NCBI RefSeq assembly: GCF_963666025.1
Contig: NZ_OY762552.1
Coordinates: 248,001 to 312,000 of the forward strand
Reading direction: 5' to 3'
Source: an uncultured Methanobacterium sp.
GTDB taxonomy: Archaea > Methanobacteriota > Methanobacteria > Methanobacteriales > Methanobacteriaceae
DNA: 64,000 bases
The notes under the pieces are model-generated. The model saw only the letters and a list, made by a program, of their open reading frames with translations, made no database searches and had not been told where the DNA came from. The number at the start of each line of letters is the position of its first letter. Position 1 is the first letter of the stretch. The position numbers were made by a program, and so were the translations under genes. Of this stretch, positions 63,685 through 64,000 are shown piece after piece.

Positions 63685-64000
63685 GTGAAATACAAGAAAC
63701 ATGGAGCAGTTCTTCTGACAGCATTTTTTTTAGCGGTGATAATTTGTAGTACGGTTTGTGCGGCTGATTCTAATGATAACTCCATCATTTCCACTACAGA
63801 TCCTTCCGGAATCCAATCACAGGAGGCTCCTGTAGAATCTGAGCAAAATAACAGTAGTTCACAGACAGTAGTAGATCCCATAATATCTGGTACAGTATTA
63901 AATGGTTCATCAAATACTGGATTGGGAGGAGTCACCATCCGAGTCTTCGATTCTGGCAGCAATCTTATGGCAGAAACAATAACTGGAGCTGATGGTTCAT
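63685..64000 (+). CDS. Secreted surface protein, 5' part only (runs off the window)
   Basis: The frame is open to the window edge. Start GTG at 63685 has GGAGGTGA five bases upstream; an in-frame ATG at 63670 lies before the site. Residues 1-30 are a signal peptide (MKYKKHGAVLLTAFFLAVII, ending VCAA). A Ser/Asn/Gln-rich linker follows, and then SGTVLNGSSNTGLGGVTIRV, the opening of a carboxypeptidase-regulatory-like or SdrD-like beta-sandwich repeat. Such proteins are cell-surface adhesins or envelope proteins in Methanobacterium. The rest is outside the window. Confidence 0.8.
   Translation, partial: MKYKKHGAVLLTAFFLAVIICSTVCAADSNDNSIISTTDPSGIQSQEAPVESEQNNSSSQTVVDPIISGTVLNGSSNTGLGGVTIRVFDSGSNLMAETITGADGS

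Overview
The window reads as a chromosomal segment of a methanogenic archaeon of the order Methanobacteriales, most like the genus Methanobacterium. The basis is a complete eha cluster (energy-converting [NiFe] hydrogenase A), long proteins built from pseudomurein-binding repeats, archaeal TATA boxes, Shine-Dalgarno sites of the type GGTGAT-N3-ATG, tRNA genes without encoded CCA, and AT-rich spacers. No insertion sequence, CRISPR array, prophage or rRNA was seen.

Layout. 1-8 kb: two large secreted pseudomurein-binding-repeat proteins, one ending in a transglutaminase-like (endoisopeptidase-type) domain, both with nearly perfect tandem DNA repeats (468 and 474 bp). 8-16.3 kb: surface-glycan genes (DUF1616 protein, two sugar-nucleotide epimerase/dehydratases, a polytopic glycosyltransferase-like protein, an HGSNAT-type acyltransferase, a PIG-L deacetylase). 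17.1-32 kb: ehaA to ehaQ, then ehaR, a formyltransferase paralogue, a pfkB kinase, a polyferredoxin and a CBS protein. 32-36.5 kb: sulfur-carrier, E1-like enzyme, ThiI, Thi4 and a MOSC protein. 36.8-44.2 kb: pdxS, a TetR/MFS pair, a YkgJ cysteine-cluster protein, tRNA-Glu and tRNA-Gly, and small genes. 44.4-62.9 kb: a sulfur and cysteine region on both strands (fdhD remnant, iscU, iscS, metX-CBS, metY, a PNPOx-like flavoprotein, tRNA-Cys, cysS, an unusual GMC oxidoreductase plus HdrCBA-like set, a cytosolic NMT1-like protein with a MoaD-like partner, two NifX-like proteins, cysK, cysE, and a Cys-rich HTH regulator). The window ends in the start of another secreted protein.

Main discovery. Thirteen copies of a 14-bp palindrome, WTAAC-NATN-GTTAW (one has G at position 1), sit in seven promoters between 32.5 and 60.4 kb. 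All seven precede sulfur-linked genes: the ThiS-like/E1/ThiI operon, thi4, metY (and probably metX-iscS-iscU behind it), the flavoprotein, tRNA-Cys (upstream of cysS), the MoaD-like/NMT1-like pair, and cysK. Each site or site pair starts immediately or shortly after a TATA box, and in four promoters two sites abut exactly. This looks like an undescribed sulfur or cysteine regulon. The Cys-rich HTH protein behind cysE is the best local candidate for its regulator.

Other points of note: two genes (the second repeat protein and the kinase after the eha cluster) have perfect ribosome-binding sites placed three bases before an ATT codon and no ATG/GTG/TTG there; the HdrA-like protein carries a FlpD/MvhD-like tail with all cluster cysteines lost; the Thi4 has Cys where the M. 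jannaschii enzyme has His; the tRNA-Cys has C at the discriminator position; and two convincing small proteins (58 and 50 residues) lie near 43 kb. All family assignments come from reading the sequence. No database search was run.
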